In this document: positions 1 through 12,616 of the stretch, piece after piece
Position numbering within the stretch: position 1 is the first letter of the stretch
How the letters are laid out: each line of letters begins with the position of its first letter
Source of the DNA: Tiliqua scincoides
Lineage: Eukaryota > Chordata > Lepidosauria > Squamata > Scincidae
Length of the DNA stretch: 64,000 bases
Assembly: GCF_035046505.1 (NCBI RefSeq)
Contig: NC_089821.1
Location: 55,088,256 to 55,152,255 of the forward strand
Reading direction: 5' to 3'
The notes under the pieces: generated by a model
What the model was told of the DNA's origin: nothing
Seen by the model: the letters and a program-made list of their open reading frames with translations, nothing else
Databases searched by the model: none
Translations under genes and position numbers: made by a program

Positions 1-3000
1 ACCAGGAGGAAAACACATAGAAAGATGTCTCTACGAAAGGTGAAGATACTCAACCTCTTTTGAGCTAGATAACAAAAACATGAATTGAGACAGCAGCAGC
101 TGTCCTCCGTGGTTATAGATTTGAAGCCACAGATGGCAGCAACGGCAAAAGCCATGGGAATGCATCATGGAAGAGAGATCTTCTCTTTTCTGCCCCACCC
201 ACTGCCCTCAATTTCACACTGCTTGTCCCCCTCCAGAACTCTTCCTTCTTTAGCTGACAGTAAACAGGCATCGCGGTACTGAGGCCCAGCCTTGATAGCC
301 AGAGCTGCAGCAGAATGGAAAAAGAATTCCCTTCTCCTAGCAATGAAAAAGACATCCAGCTGCTCCACTCACTCTGCCAAGATGGAATGAAGGCTGCTGG
401 AGAACACACACAAGAGAGAGAGAGAGAGAGAGAGAGACGAGGGGTAAGGGAGGCGTCTCGGCAACAAGACTTCATTTCTGGGAAGGGAGATGAAGCCACC
501 CAACAGTGACACACCCTGTGAGAGTGCCACAAATGCCGGTTCCTGGTGCACTTATAATCCCTGCAGCTGTCTGTTGCTTCCCACACACTCTGTAATACAT
601 CCTCAGTCACTGGCTTCGGCTCCAATGACTGATTTGGCAGGTACAAACGCAGGGGGCTGCTGCGCCTCTCCAGTTATCATTTCCTTTCCTCCCAACCACA
701 CTGGGCAGAATGTCACTAACCCAACTCCTATGTGAAGGTAGCTGGCTTCTGCAGAGATTATAGATACTGCGACTTTTAATTAAGCACTGATGGCAGCCAA
801 AGTTTCCTTGCATGAAAATTCTAATGCTTTATGTTCCCCTGAAGTCAGGGCTTCTGGGATCACAGAGGATCAAATTCAACCGACTGAGCATCTCTCTTTT
901 TATTTTTAAATATGTTTTCAGTTTCCTTCTCTGCACAGAAAAAAAGAGTCATCTGCCTGTACTAATTCAAGTAACTGGAGAAGACGACTGAGTGGCAAAT
1001 TTAGAGAAACAGGGTGGGGTGCTCAGCGCTATTCCCACTAACCTGCATGGCTGTGCACTTCTAATGAAAGCCTCTGGAGGTGTCCTGCGCATGCAGGGTA
1101 AGGTTCTGCGCAATCAGGGCTGAAGATCAGAGGGAACACTGGTGATCAGGCAATACTTACTCTGTTAGCATGGATATAAGTTACTCTCCAAAACTCATGG
1201 TCAATGTCTTTGCAATTCCCACCCCCTCCCCAGAAGTATTAGGTAGTCTTCTACATAACTGCATCTCCCTCTTTTTAAATTGCATAGCTGGGCAAATTGG
1301 TGTCTTACATACCAATTAAAGAAAATCCATGCAAGTTTGCGAAATGTGTTTCCAATACAACATATAGAGGACATTTTATTGAAAAGCTCCTGCCTCTAGA
1401 TGCACATGCCGGTCTACCAACATGGCTGAAATATTCCAGCACATTTGGGAAAGTGAGCCGATACAAGGGGGCAGGCAGAATTGCACTGAGCAACAGTGCA
1501 GTGGTTTGAGGAACAGACACTGGAGCTCAGCTGGGTGTGGTGAGTCTGGAAACAAATCTCTCAGATGTAGAAGTCAGAGGCTCCAGACTTGGGAAGACTG
1601 GTGGGGACAGCTGAAGAAAATACTCTGCTACTGTTACTGCATGGAAATGACAAATATCCCAAGGAATCTAAGCAGAGCATTTGCTGAATATAGCTCAAAC
1701 ACAGGCAGCTCCACAAGAAGTTGGATCAGTTTTTGGACAACAGCAAGGCTAATTTTACTGCTCCCTTGAAATAAATCTCTGCCCTTGCCTAGTGTTTTGC
1801 TGTATCAGCTTTAATTAGGGTACATGGCTAAGGCCCCCGGTTTCTGAGTTGGCTACTCTTGTAGTGGCCTGCCCATATATTGAGCTCATTTTCTGAGGAC
1901 TTCCTCTGGGTGCCCCACTGTCCAAGGTAAAGCAGATGCTGGCTGAAGGAGAAGGCTGCTCTTGAGAATGGTGCTGAGACTCTCCCAGGAAAGTTCGCCT
2001 AGTACCTACATGGTCTTCCCAACGCCAGGAGAAGACTTTTTTCCCCCCAGAGCTTTAACACTATTTTACACCACATTATGCTGTTTTGCCAGTATGTTTT
2101 GAAGCACTTCTTGGATTTTATTGTGCAAATGTTTCATTCACATTTTACATGTAAGTCACTCTAGGAACACTACAGCTGGAGGGCAGGATATAAATGTTTT
2201 GTTTTAAACAAACTCCTATTACATCTATGGAGTCAGGAAGTAGATTGCTGAATGACTAACAAAGATCTGGCAAGAGATGGTCTCTTTTACGGCAGAAATA
2301 ACCAAACAGGAGACTGCTGACTATTTCACACTATAAATATAGATTTGTTCCATTTTTAAATGCAAACATCATTCTGCATCCATCTCAGTACTATGTGGAA
2401 TACTTTTCAAGACAACTCAGCAGCCATCACCTAATCTTTAAAAATACAAATTACGTGACTTTGATTCCCTGTAGCTCCATGCCCACAAGCTAAGATTTGA
2501 AGCTTTTGTCCTGTGCACAACATCAACACCATGATACATCCATAGCAAGTGGGCATTAAGTATGGAGGTGATGGGATGGGGGCACTCCTTTTCTCCTAGT
2601 CCCATTACTTTTATGTTCAAAAGAGGGAGGTAGCTGCAGGAGAGCATAAGTCCTCAATGCTGGTGTCACTGCCAAGTCACACAGGGGAACTGGACCTCTG
2701 GAAGCTGAAGCTTTGCATAGATTTGATGTGCCATTGTATCAGACTGCTACCCAAGATGAGATGATCATGTTCTAATAAGGGCCTGAACTTATCTGAGCAA
2801 GTCAACAATCTGACCGATTTACTCAGAAAGTAATATTAAGAAGAGACACTTATGCAGACAGGCAAACATGCACATACTCGTGCACGCATACAAACGCAAG
2901 TCATACCAAACCTCGCAATTTGTTTCCAACTGAAGACAGTTGGGTCTTTTTCAGTAGAGCAATGGTTCTCAAACTGTGGGGTAGAACTCCCAACCAGAGG

Positions 3001-3986
3001 ATGGGGAAGACATATGTAAAATGCCAAAGAGGGACAGGCTCCTACAGCAGATAGTGCCTTTGTCTCTCGCCAGAAAAACCATGGATAGACTGAATGCTCT
3101 CACACCACAGATCCTCATTTTTTGCACCTTACTACCCCATCACCTGCCAGGGCATTTGGGCAGAAGGAATTCAGAGTGGGTTGCTGTTTTCATTCTTATA
3201 TTTGCCTGTGTACTTCTCTCACCTGATCCCCAGGCTGCTCAACCACTTAACTCCATCAAACAAAACCAAACTGCTGCAAGAGAGCAAGCCGTGCTTGCAA
3301 AGGTGTACTGATACTGTATCAGTATCAGAGCAGACTAGCCTGGATGGGACAAACAGTCACAAGGGTGAGGTAGCCAGGTAACCAAAACAACAAGGAATAA
3401 GATTTGATGGGAGCATTAGGGGCCAACTGTATTGACAAACCCTCTGTTTGTCAATACAAACAGAGAAACTGTTTGTATTGTGTAACTCTGCTGTAGTTAG
3501 CAGAGAAAGACAGATTTAAAATTCTGTTGTAGCTGTTTCGCCTCTTAAATTGGTAATACTACAGTAATAAAAAGATTCTGTTTGGGTTTTGAAACTTGGG
3601 CAGTGCACAATTTTGATATTTAGAATATTTGTATCCTCTTAACCCTAATGGGTAACTTAAAGTGGCTTTCAAGATAAAAATTACAATATTTTGGCAATAT
3701 GTACCTTTTCAATACACACATCATGATAGAAACATTGCTCTGGAAAGGATCAGAAGCGTGCCTGCACTAGGACAACAATCTTACTCAGAAATTTTTGTAG
3801 TAATGCACTGCATTTGCCACTACACAAAATGCCGTTTTTGTACATGTATTTCTTGCAGGAGCAGTTAATGCTCTGAAGACTTGCTGAAAATTAAACTGTA
3901 GAGGCAATACCCATACAGAGATAAATACAAAATACATCGTGATTCTGTTCACTTTTCAATGTCCTCTCCCCTCCCTGGCAGCTTAC
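1..3986 (-). other. CD81: CD81 intron 2 (partial) with minor repeats
   Basis: This stretch lies beyond the exon 2 donor on the minus strand. I looked on that strand for the next CD81 exon (TM2, with the usual GCYGAIQES-type motif) and did not see it, so intron 2 appears to be at least 4 kb. It holds an (AG)n run at about 413-437, an L2/CR1-type 3' tail at about 2130-2215 (ending in a GGGCAGGATATAAATG-like motif), a hAT fragment at about 2959-3010 that starts like CAGTGGTTCTCAAACTGTG, and a small hairpin at about 3430-3460. I recognise nothing in the rest. Confidence 0.6.
413..437. repeat. (AG)n microsatellite
   Basis: About 12 uninterrupted AG units, seen directly. It produces arginine/glutamate-rich or serine/leucine-rich spurious ORFs on the two strands. 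Confidence 0.95.
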
Positions 3987-4101
3987 CAACATAGAATGTG
4001 CTAGGAGCCTGCTGGTCATCTAGTGTTGCTCCTAAGATACGTGTGGTCTGCGAATCATGACGGAGCCAGAGTGCCACGCCTAGAATGATTCCTCCTGCCA
4101 G
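3987..4101 (-). CDS. CD81: CD81 tetraspanin, coding exon 2
   Basis: On the minus strand this 115-base exon encodes LAGGIILGVALWLRHDSQTT followed by RILGATLDDQQAPSTFYV, plus the first base of a split glycine codon. The acceptor is a pyrimidine-rich tract ending in TTTTCAG just above 4101. The donor is GTAAGC just below 3987. Length (38 codons plus 1 base), phase and content match my memory of CD81 exon 2: the end of TM1 (LAGGVILGVALWLRHD in human) and the small extracellular loop ending in APNTFYVG. CD81 is a four-pass plasma-membrane organiser that pairs with CD19 in B cells and with EWI proteins. The loop middle (RILGATLDDQ) differs clearly from human NLLYLELGDK, so a CD81-like paralogue is possible. 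Matching exon 1 and TSPAN32 next door support CD81. Confidence 0.92.
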
Positions 4102-5294
4102 CTGAAAAGAAATAAAAATAAAAGTAGTTTAAAACCGGTTCTCGTATCCTGTAATAGATGAAATGCAGAGAATGCTTAGATTAGTTAAAAGCAATGTACT
4201 GTATTCCCCAAGTATTCAGATTGATCTGAACATCTTTTTAGAAGGGCTGACTTGTCTAAAGGTCATCCCAGAGACTGCTGAGCAGGGAAGAAGAAGCCTA
4301 ACTTCTAATGTTCGCAGTTCTTTCAGCTAGGACTGCTTCGGCCACATTTGAAGAGGCAACCCAACATTTTCAATCCATCACCTACTGTTGGGGCTGTCAG
4401 TAGGCTAAGATTCTGTAAAAGTCCAGGACCAGTGCAGAATTCAGATTTCTAAGAAACAGGGGAAGGAGGTTGAATTGGCCAGGAACCGAGGACCCCTTGA
4501 CCCCAGCATGTATCCAAATAGGCCCACTCTTTGAAGTCAATGTGGATTTAAAAAAACACACAAGAGATATGCACTCTTGGAAAGCACTATGAAAAATGTT
4601 GTCATTGCCCTCAGTCCTACTGTGAATATACAGCATTGCTCTCTGTTGAGTACATTTGACTGCTCTTTGATATAGTTGGATACGTTTGGGTACTCTCCGT
4701 CTGGAATACGAGAGCAGGGCTCTCGTTCCATTTCAATCTGCTTCTCTTGCAGTTTCCTCCTTTTCCCATTTCACGAAGGGCTGCTACTGTACAATATGCT
4801 TGGCCTTGCATCACCTGCAATTGGGCTGGAGCTGCAAAGTAGTGGTAACTTCAAAAAGCTCAGTTTGAACACTCCCATTTGCTATTGCTGCCCAACTCCC
4901 ACTTGTAACACACTATCTAATTTGATCTTCCTCTTCGTATGATACAAATTCTCACACTTATCCACATGTGCGCTTCTGGATGAAGAGACATTAGGGGCAA
5001 GGAGAATACGCAATTCTTCTCCCAGGAGGAACAAGACTTGAACTATTGTCTCCTATATCTTATTTCAACTGCTCTAATTCCTGAAATACCACATTTGAGC
5101 AGAAAGGCTACTGGGCTTCCCTCTGCCTGCAACCCACCTTTGACTGAAGTCAAAGTTTAATGAATTGAGGACTTGGGCACCTGGTGAGACTATACTAGGC
5201 ATTGCTCTATACATAACTAGGGTTATCTTCACAGCCATAAGGTCTAGAAACTAGCTTTTGGAAGAGATATACATGCAAGTTGAGTAGGATAATA

Positions 5295-5753
5295 CAGGCT
5301 GAGACTAATTATTCCTGTGGGTTCCTTTCCAAGCACTCACATGGATTAAAAAAAACACACTATAGCAAATCAATTTAAAAAACAAAGTTTCTTTGCTCCA
5401 GTGATTGAAAAACAGCCTTGCTGACCTTTTGACTAAGATAAGAGTCATTATGAAGACAATCCATCAGCAGTTCACTCAGCCCCTCCCTTCACCAATGCAA
5501 AATGATCCCTTTCTTTCTGCTGGGGGAAGGGAGGGGTCCGAAGGAGAGAGAAGGACTGATGGATTGTTAGCCTGCTGCCCTCTCTCTCATTAAAGAGGCT
5601 GTTAAAGAACTGTTCAGTTTCTAAAACTGATTTTAAAGGGATGCATTTTTCCCCTTCTCCAGGGATCAGCACATTCTCTCTCATTTGCATGGGGCATTCC
5701 TGTTGAGTCAAATCCGTGTATAAAAAAATCCGTGCATAAATAGGCTGGACCTG
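5295..5753. mobile_element. Tigger/pogo-like MITE, copy 1
   Basis: It begins CAGGCTGAG and ends CTGGACCTG, with TA on both sides, as expected for Tc1/mariner-type insertion. An internal motif reading ATCCGTGTATAAA, repeated near the right end, recalls Tigger/MER2-type elements. Two more copies of the same roughly 460-505-base sequence lie at 15567-16071 and 33857-34346. I saw no transposase, so it is non-autonomous. Confidence 0.75.
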
Positions 5754-6275
5754 TATCTTGTGCTTGTGGAGAAAAGCTGAGTTTCTTGGCAAAGCCTGTT
5801 TTATCTGGCAACAAAACTTGTTGATGCCCTTTACCTAGAGTTAATTTTGTGTTTGTTATTTAAATTGTATATGGTTTTGTGTAAAGTTTTAAAAACAGAA
5901 AAGCCCTTAAAAGAATCTTGATTAAGTCTGAGATGCTCATTCAAGTACCTACGAAAGGGAGCACAGGTGAGTCAAAGGAGAGGTGAACTCATTGAACAGC
6001 AATGTGAGTTGATATAAAAATCCTAACTGTGGAGCTTGATCTATGAAGATCATTCATGTGTGTCAGTCATCAAATGGTGAATATGTGTTTGCAAGGACAG
6101 TCCTCTTTGTTTGGAAGTAGCAAATGTTAGCCACAAGAATGAAATGTGAGCAACCAGGATAACTTGAAAAGCAAAGTGACATCACCAACATTGCAATGAC
6201 TAAGCTTCCTGCATTAAGAAAAAAAAAGAATTAAAATCAAGGACAATCTCAATAACTGGAGATGGAATTTTGGCG

Positions 6276-6291
6276 TATCTATCTATCTATG

Positions 6292-6339
<48 letters not shown>
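6276..6339. repeat. (TATC)n / (GATA)n microsatellite
   Basis: About 16 tetranucleotide units with one GTATC interruption near the left end. GATA/TATC repeats are abundant in squamates. Its length makes it likely to be polymorphic. Confidence 0.97.
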
Positions 6340-6778
6340 CTTTCAACAAAGAGAAACATGAGCATTAATAAATAAGTATCAGCATCAGAAAATCCCCTCT
6401 CAAGCTGATCTAAGCCATTCCAAAATCTGGGTAATCCAGTTCAGCCAGCTGCTATTTTCTCATTGGTTGTCAATGGAAACAGAGTCAGAACCTAGTTTTG
6501 CCCTACCAAAAGGGAGCATTTTACAAGTCTGGAGTTCACTGACCAGAACAGGGCACAGGAGGAAAAAGAGAAGGGAAAGAGATGCTAGCAAGGAAAAAAT
6601 GCCATGGCCAAGTCAACTCAGCAAGGAGTATATGGGTTGAATCTCCACGTAGTACAAGAAGATAGACGTCACATTAAATAGATAGACACTTCCTGTATGA
6701 TGCATACCCTGCCCCCAAATTTTAGCATGGGAAATAATTCAGGAGCTGCTGGACTAGGTTGCCAAGCATTCTCCAGAT

Positions 6779-7268
6779 TGGTGTTTTCCAAATTGTGGGT
6801 CGCAAGCCAATTTCAAGTGGGCCCCCATTTATTTCAATATATTTTAATATATTAGACTAGATGCTACCCTGGTAAGTGACTATATTTGGGGAAATGTAAC
6901 AGGCTGCTTTTAACAATGATAGTCAATGGGACTTACTCCTAGGAAAGTGTGGGTAGGATTGCAGCCTAAGGGCGCAATCCTAATTCCTTATGTCAGTGCT
7001 TTCCAGCACTGACATAAGGGCAATGCAGCTCCAAGGTAAGGGAACAAACATTCCCTCCGTGAGTGACACCCAACTGCAGGATGCAGCACATGGCCCACTG
7101 GCACCACTATGCCAGTGCTGGAAAGTGGGTTAGGATTGCACCCAAAGACTGTTAAAAAATTTTCCTGCTTGATTATGTCACTTCCGATCATGACATCGCT
7201 TCCAGTGGGTTCTGACAGATTCTCATTCTAAAAAGTGGGTCCTGGTGCTAAAGGAATGAGAACCACTG
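6779..7268. mobile_element. hAT element (CAGTGGTTCTCAAACT family) with a nested MITE
   Basis: The flanking 8-base duplication CTCCAGAT (6771-6778 and 7269-7276) is exact. The right end is GAGAACCACTG, the inverse of the family start CAGTGGTTCTC; the left end is decayed. The interior matches copies at 34477-35171 and 35806-36126, including the paired phrase 'gatgtcacttccggtcatgacatc'-like block near the right end. A second MITE (6970-7143) sits inside it and is absent from the other copies. Confidence 0.85.
6970..7143. mobile_element. PIF/Harbinger-like palindromic MITE nested in a hAT
   Basis: The ends GGGCGCAATCC and GGATTGCACCC are inverted repeats, with the family's internal CTTTCCAGCACTG arms. 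The same family occurs at 7804, 61069 and 62334, where flanks show three-base TTA/TAA duplications. Here the flanks are TAA and AAA, so the duplication is imperfect. It interrupts the hAT copy at 6779-7268. Confidence 0.75.
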
Positions 7269-7803
7269 CTCCAGATGTTCAGCAATAGAATCTGGGACTT
7301 AAATGCACTCTAGACTTGAGCAAGCCAAATCCTAACCAAATTAGCAGAAATGTTTAATACTCAGAAATTCTTATGAAATATTTTCTCATATTTAAAGGGA
7401 AAACATTTCATATGAAATTTCCCTATTTACCCCCCCTTTTTTCCCAACATTTTAAAGGTAAGGCTTCAGAACATTGTTTTAGCTGAACTTTACCCCCTCA
7501 AAATGCATTCTCTGCATGATTTACACTGTGGGATCTCAATAGAGATGAATACAGAATATGGGATCTCAAATAGAGATGAATAAGAGAGACGAGGGCTGGG
7601 CTTGGTGCAAGATCTCTTGCTCTTTTTCCAGAGCTCTTTATTTTTATCCCCTCTTCCAGACACTCTCTTTGCCTAATCAAACAAGCTAATCCTCTCACAC
7701 CACATCTGCCTTTTGTTGATTGGGTTTGAGGCAAGGAGGCTGAATCACGGGTGGCGTGGTTTGCCAGCGCCTTCGTGACAGCGTCCCTACATTACACAAA
7801 TTA

Positions 7804-7982
7804 GGCCGCGATCCTAACCAACTTTCCAGCATTGACATAAGGGCAATGCAACTCCTAGGTAAGGGAACAAACATTGACCTACCTTGAGGAGGCCTCCATG
7901 ACTGCCCCCCAACTGCAGGATGCAGCACATGCTCCCCTGGCACAGCTATGCCAGTGCTGGAAAGTTGGTTAGGATTGCGCCC
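7804..7982. mobile_element. PIF/Harbinger-like palindromic MITE
   Basis: TTA flanks both sides (7801-7803 and 7983-7985). The inverted ends are GGCCGCGATCCTAACCAACT and AGTTGGTTAGGATTGCGCCC. TWA three-base duplications with G-rich termini are typical of PIF/Harbinger. It is about 179 bases with no coding capacity. Confidence 0.8.
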
Positions 7983-8068
7983 TTAGGCAATTACAATTCC
8001 TGTATGATGCAGACATGTACAACTCCCAAATCCTTTCAAATGCTTCAGATATTTCTCATCTTCTAGCG

Positions 8069-8518
8069 CAGGGGTGCCCAAACCCCGGCCCTGGGGCCAC
8101 ATGTGGCCCTCGAGGACTCTCAATGCAGCCCTCAGGGAACCCCCAGTCTCCAATGAGCCTCTGGCCCTCTGGAGATTTGTTGGAGCCCGCACTGGCCCGA
8201 CACAACTGCTCTCAGCATGAGGGCAACTGTTTGACCTCTCGTGTGAGCTGTGGGATGAGGGCTCCCTCCACTGCTTGCTGTTTCACATCTGTGATGCAGT
8301 AGCAGCAGCAAAGGAAAGGCCAGCCTTGCTTTGTGCAAGGCCTTTTTTAGGGCTTGAGCTATTGCAAGACCTTCATTCATTCATATAAGTTCCATCTCTA
8401 ATAAATTCATTTATGTAAATGTATTCAAATTTTAAATGTAAATTATTTTTTTCCCTGGCCCCCGACACAGTGTCAGAGATATGATGTGGCCCTCCTGCCA
8501 AAAACTTTGGACACCCTG
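8069..8518. mobile_element. hAT non-autonomous element (CAGGGGTGCCCAAAC family)
   Basis: A perfect 8-base duplication TTCTAGCG flanks it (8061-8068 and 8519-8526). The ends CAGGGGTGCCCAAAC and TTTGGACACCCTG are inverted repeats. It is 450 bases. A second, opposite-orientation copy lies at 11623-12020. Interior ORFs have no transposase motif that I recognise. Confidence 0.88.
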
Positions 8519-11500
8519 TTCTAGCGCATGGGAAAGAAGCTGGTCTGCAGCTGAACATGTTTGGGATTTTATGTGGCTAATTTTATTTACTTACTACTGT
8601 TGAATATGATGACAAAATTATTGAAGAATTATAACATGGAACACACAAGCCAAACTATACATTCACCCAAGTATGCTTTTAAGATAGAGCTTAAAACTGA
8701 AAGTGCCTCTTCCTTCACGAAAAGTGGAAGGATGAAAAGAGTTTGTTTTCCACACAGTTCTGATCAGGATTACCTACACAATGGCCCCACCCTAATCAGT
8801 TCTGACTTGACAAGCATTGCATGCATTTCAATATTTTAAAACATTCCCTTTTTTTCCTGGGGGAAAAAAATGGCACATTCTGTAGCTTGAAAACTGCTAG
8901 AAGTTTCACATCTCTAAACCTGACACTTCATCACAAGTGTCTCATTTTCCCTGCTTACCTGGACACAGGTAAGGCCCAGATGCCATGGTGAGCATGCACA
9001 GCAGTATCGCCCCATTCTAAGAGGGACAGAACTTGGCTTTCCTGCTGCAAGTCTTATTCACCCATAATCACATGGATGTAAATTCTGGAAAAAGGACAAT
9101 GGAGAGTGTGCTTTTCCTCCCTTCCCCCTGCAAAAACAGATTCATCTCATCAGGCTAAGTCCTGACTCCAAAGGGATCTGGACCCAATCCTAAACTGATC
9201 AGTGGACCCATAAAATCAGATGCCAACACATCCCCAGCCCATTTGCAGACCCTACTAGGCCATTGCTCCAAATCTGGCAAATGCATCATGCAATCAACAG
9301 AAAAATTCAAGTCAACCTGGGACTCGGACTCCTTTTTGGAGCCTTGAACAAACATCTGGCAGTGCCACAGAAACTCTGGCTTCCACTTCAGCATCAGGCT
9401 CATAAGAAAACAGCCTGGAGCTGCTCATAAAATCCAAGAGGAAAACTAAACACTGACGCATACTGCAATTTTGCATTTTCCGCTCAGAGTTAGAAAGAAT
9501 TTTGACAAATTGAAAACATACTGCATGGGTCTTGATTTCTAGCACTCTTTTTCCAGTTGCTTTTCCAGGTATTTAGTTCTGTCTGCCATATTCCAGCATA
9601 AGATAAGGCCTCAACTACCAGCAACCCCAGACTGTTACTTTCAGTTTCTCACAGGAGGCCGGGGTGGGTGAGTGGGCGATGTCTGCACACAGAACAAGTT
9701 CAGATTTGAATACACTTCAGTCACTGAATTTTTTTTAGGTTGCCTCCAGAAATTGATTTCCTTCCTCTTCCTAAAAGAGAAAAAGGGGCTTTTCTAGTTT
9801 AAAGTTCAGAAACAGCTTTGTGAGAGCTGTTTTTATACAACTTTGTGAGATTTATAGCCAACAATTACACCACTCATCAATGCACTGAATTCAAGATTTT
9901 ATATCTGGGTTCTAATTATCTTAAAGAGGATTTTAAACAAAGCCCCCAATACTCTCCTTTTGCCAAAGGGTGCAAATCTGGCTCAATTGTTCTGACTCCT
10001 TCTCTTCATTGCTGGCTCATCTATGAGGCCACTTTATGCAGGCTGCATCATTGACAGATTGCGAGGAGTCTGAGGGAGTGGCTGATTAGGGGGGGGTCTT
10101 TCACCCAAACCTACTGTTGCTGCTTGCCTCCAATGCAGGCTGCAATGTTCTGCTTCCCACTCACTTCCCACTGTTTCTTGAGTAAGAAACAGATCATTCT
10201 CCTGCTTCCTGAGCAAGAAGCAGATCATGCGCCTCTCGTGCCCTGTTTCACAGCAACGCACAAGTAGAAGGATAAGGGTTTGGGGTGGAGTTTTTTGTGC
10301 ACAGGGGCAGTGGACCTGAGATGGTATCATAGGGCACTCCTGCTTCCCCTTTTCAGAAACAGAAGAGTCTGATTTCTTGTTTGTAACAGCACAGTGACAA
10401 GCCTGAATTAGAGGGAATAGTTACCTGTGAACAGTTGTATCCAAGCCTGTACAGGACAGCTTACACCTGAAGGGTTTTTCTATATGATCTACTGAAGCGT
10501 GTCCTGGTTGCCTTTCAATCTATGGAACACACTGGCAACAAAAATACAATAACCTTAACACAGTAAAAACTGTATTAAGGAACAGGGATTGCCAGTAAAC
10601 CAGATATGCCCATTCAAGTTTTTACGGTATCCACCCCCACCATTACTGGACAGAACTTCCCCTGCAAAGTCCCACAGTCCTCCTTTCTTTTTCACAAGGG
10701 CCTTGATACTCCCTAGGCTGGGCCCCTGAGAAGGAAGGAGGCTGAGCAGCACGACAGGGGGAGCCTTGACTCATAAACAAGGGAGGGGGCCCTCACTTTA
10801 TTAAACAGCAAACTCACTTAACTGGCATCTCTGCCTGCCTTCTCAAGAGGGTAAAGACGCTGGTTAGTCAGGAGTGCTGGTTAAGAAAAAATTTACTGTA
10901 CAGAGTGAATGCGAGAGACTGCAGCTAGAACACAGTGTTGCCAAGGAGGACTGTAGAACTGGAGGGGACCTACAAGTTCGAGTACAACCCCTGCCAGTCC
11001 ACAATTACGAAAGGAGGGCAGGGCTCCTGGACACTTAACATGGTAGTGCAGAATAGGAGATTTCAACAGATGCTGGGGGAAATAGACAAGAGAACTGCAA
11101 AGGCAGGCAGCATGAAATTAATTTTATCTTGCTGTAGCTGGACTCAGGCCTAGTGAAGCTAAGCCGTGATTAAATAAAGGAGGACCCCATAGCCAATACA
11201 CATACATTTTTCCGAGATAGTTATAACCAGATGAATTATCTTTTAAAAAATATGTCTTCAGTCAGTGCTTCCAAGAACTTCATAGCTAAATTTTCTATTC
11301 TCATGCCAACATCATTTTTTGCAAGCCCACTGATTTTGGTGCGCTTTATTTCTAAGTAACAAGTTCACAAGACTGCAGCACAAAAACTGGACTGTGATCA
11401 TGTTTACCCAATAGTAAGTGGACTTGGTTTTACAGGCCTACTCGCAAAATGCCTTGGGGAGTCCAATTGTCTCCCAATTGGAGACAAGCACAAAGTCATC

Positions 11501-11622
11501 ACAGAAGACAGACTGTGTTGGAAAAAACTGTGCCAACAGATGAACGTGGGTTATTTCACTGTTTTCTGCACATATCGGCTTGCATCGCACAAGTGAAAAT
11601 CAAGTACATCCAATCCCTAGAG

Positions 11623-12020
11623 CAGGGGTGTCCAAATTTTGTGACAAGAGGGTCACATGATCTCTCTGTGTTGGGGGCTTGGGAAAAATTTGTTTGAAAT
11701 TTGAATAAATTTACATAAATGAATATATCAGAGAATGAATCAAGGTCTTGCAATAGCTCAACGCCTATAAAACACCTTGCACAAAGCAAGGCTGGCCTCT
11801 CCTTTGCTGCCGCTTCACAGATGTGAAACAGCAAGAGGCAGAGGGAGTCCTTAGCCCACAGCCCATGTGAGAGGTCAAACAGTCGGCTCTTGGCTGAGAG
11901 CAGTTGTGTCGGGCCAACGTGGGCTCCAGCAAGTCTCCGGAGGCCCAGATGCTCATTGGGGATTGGGGGCTCCCTGTGGGCCAAACCGGGGGTCCCCAAG
12001 GACCATAAGTGGCCCCCCTG
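11623..12020. mobile_element. hAT non-autonomous element, second copy, inverted
   Basis: The ends CAGGGGTGTCCAAA and CCCCCCTG are flanked by CCCTAGAG (11615-11622) and CTCTAGAG (12021-12028), an 8-base duplication with one difference. The interior is the reverse complement of the element at 8069-8518, for example the shared block around 'aaggccagccttgctttgtgc' read in opposite directions. Confidence 0.82.
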
Positions 12021-12593
12021 CTCTAGAGTGTCCAGTACATAAAGATCGTGGGAAAAGCTCACCAGAATTCAAGCCATTTAAATCAGCAACACTCATTAAT
12101 TTTAATTTCTGTTTGGGAATCATCATATAAGAACCTGTACATTCATTTGCTACTACAGTACTCCTTTTAAAGAGTCTATTCAATCAACTGTCCCTCCTCC
12201 CATAAGAAAATTTTCTATTTTTAACAAACTCCAGAAGATATGTTAAACTTGTTGCACTTCTCCATCCAGGACAAAAAACATCAACTCTTCTAACAAGAAG
12301 GAAACAGACATTCAATTGGCGATACAAACACACTACCTGTCTAAACACTTTCAAAAAACAGTTAACTGAGGATGTGCAAAGCCTGGATATTAAAAGCCTG
12401 GACAGATCATAGCTGCATCTGGCTCTAAGACTAATGAGGGTTTCAGAACATGGGAGAAATGCCATGAAATATCCTAGCAACATCCTTCACTTAGTGCAAA
12501 GTACAGCCTTTATTCCACTTGAGCTGAAAGAACAGCTCAATATTTTGGCCAAAACAGCAAGACCTCATGGAAGGTTTCTGAGTATTGCGTCCA

Positions 12594-12616
12594 GGTGTGT
12601 GTGTGGGGGGGGGGGT
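12594..12616. repeat. (GT)n plus G-run
   Basis: A short GTGTGTGTG run continues into about 12 G residues. Similar homopolymer runs are at 17037-17048 (G) and 60345-60358 (C). Confidence 0.9.

Noticed and set aside
113-646. 177-codon minus-strand ORF near the left edge
   Set aside because: It crosses the (AG)n repeat, which gives a Ser/Leu run, and has no conserved motif.
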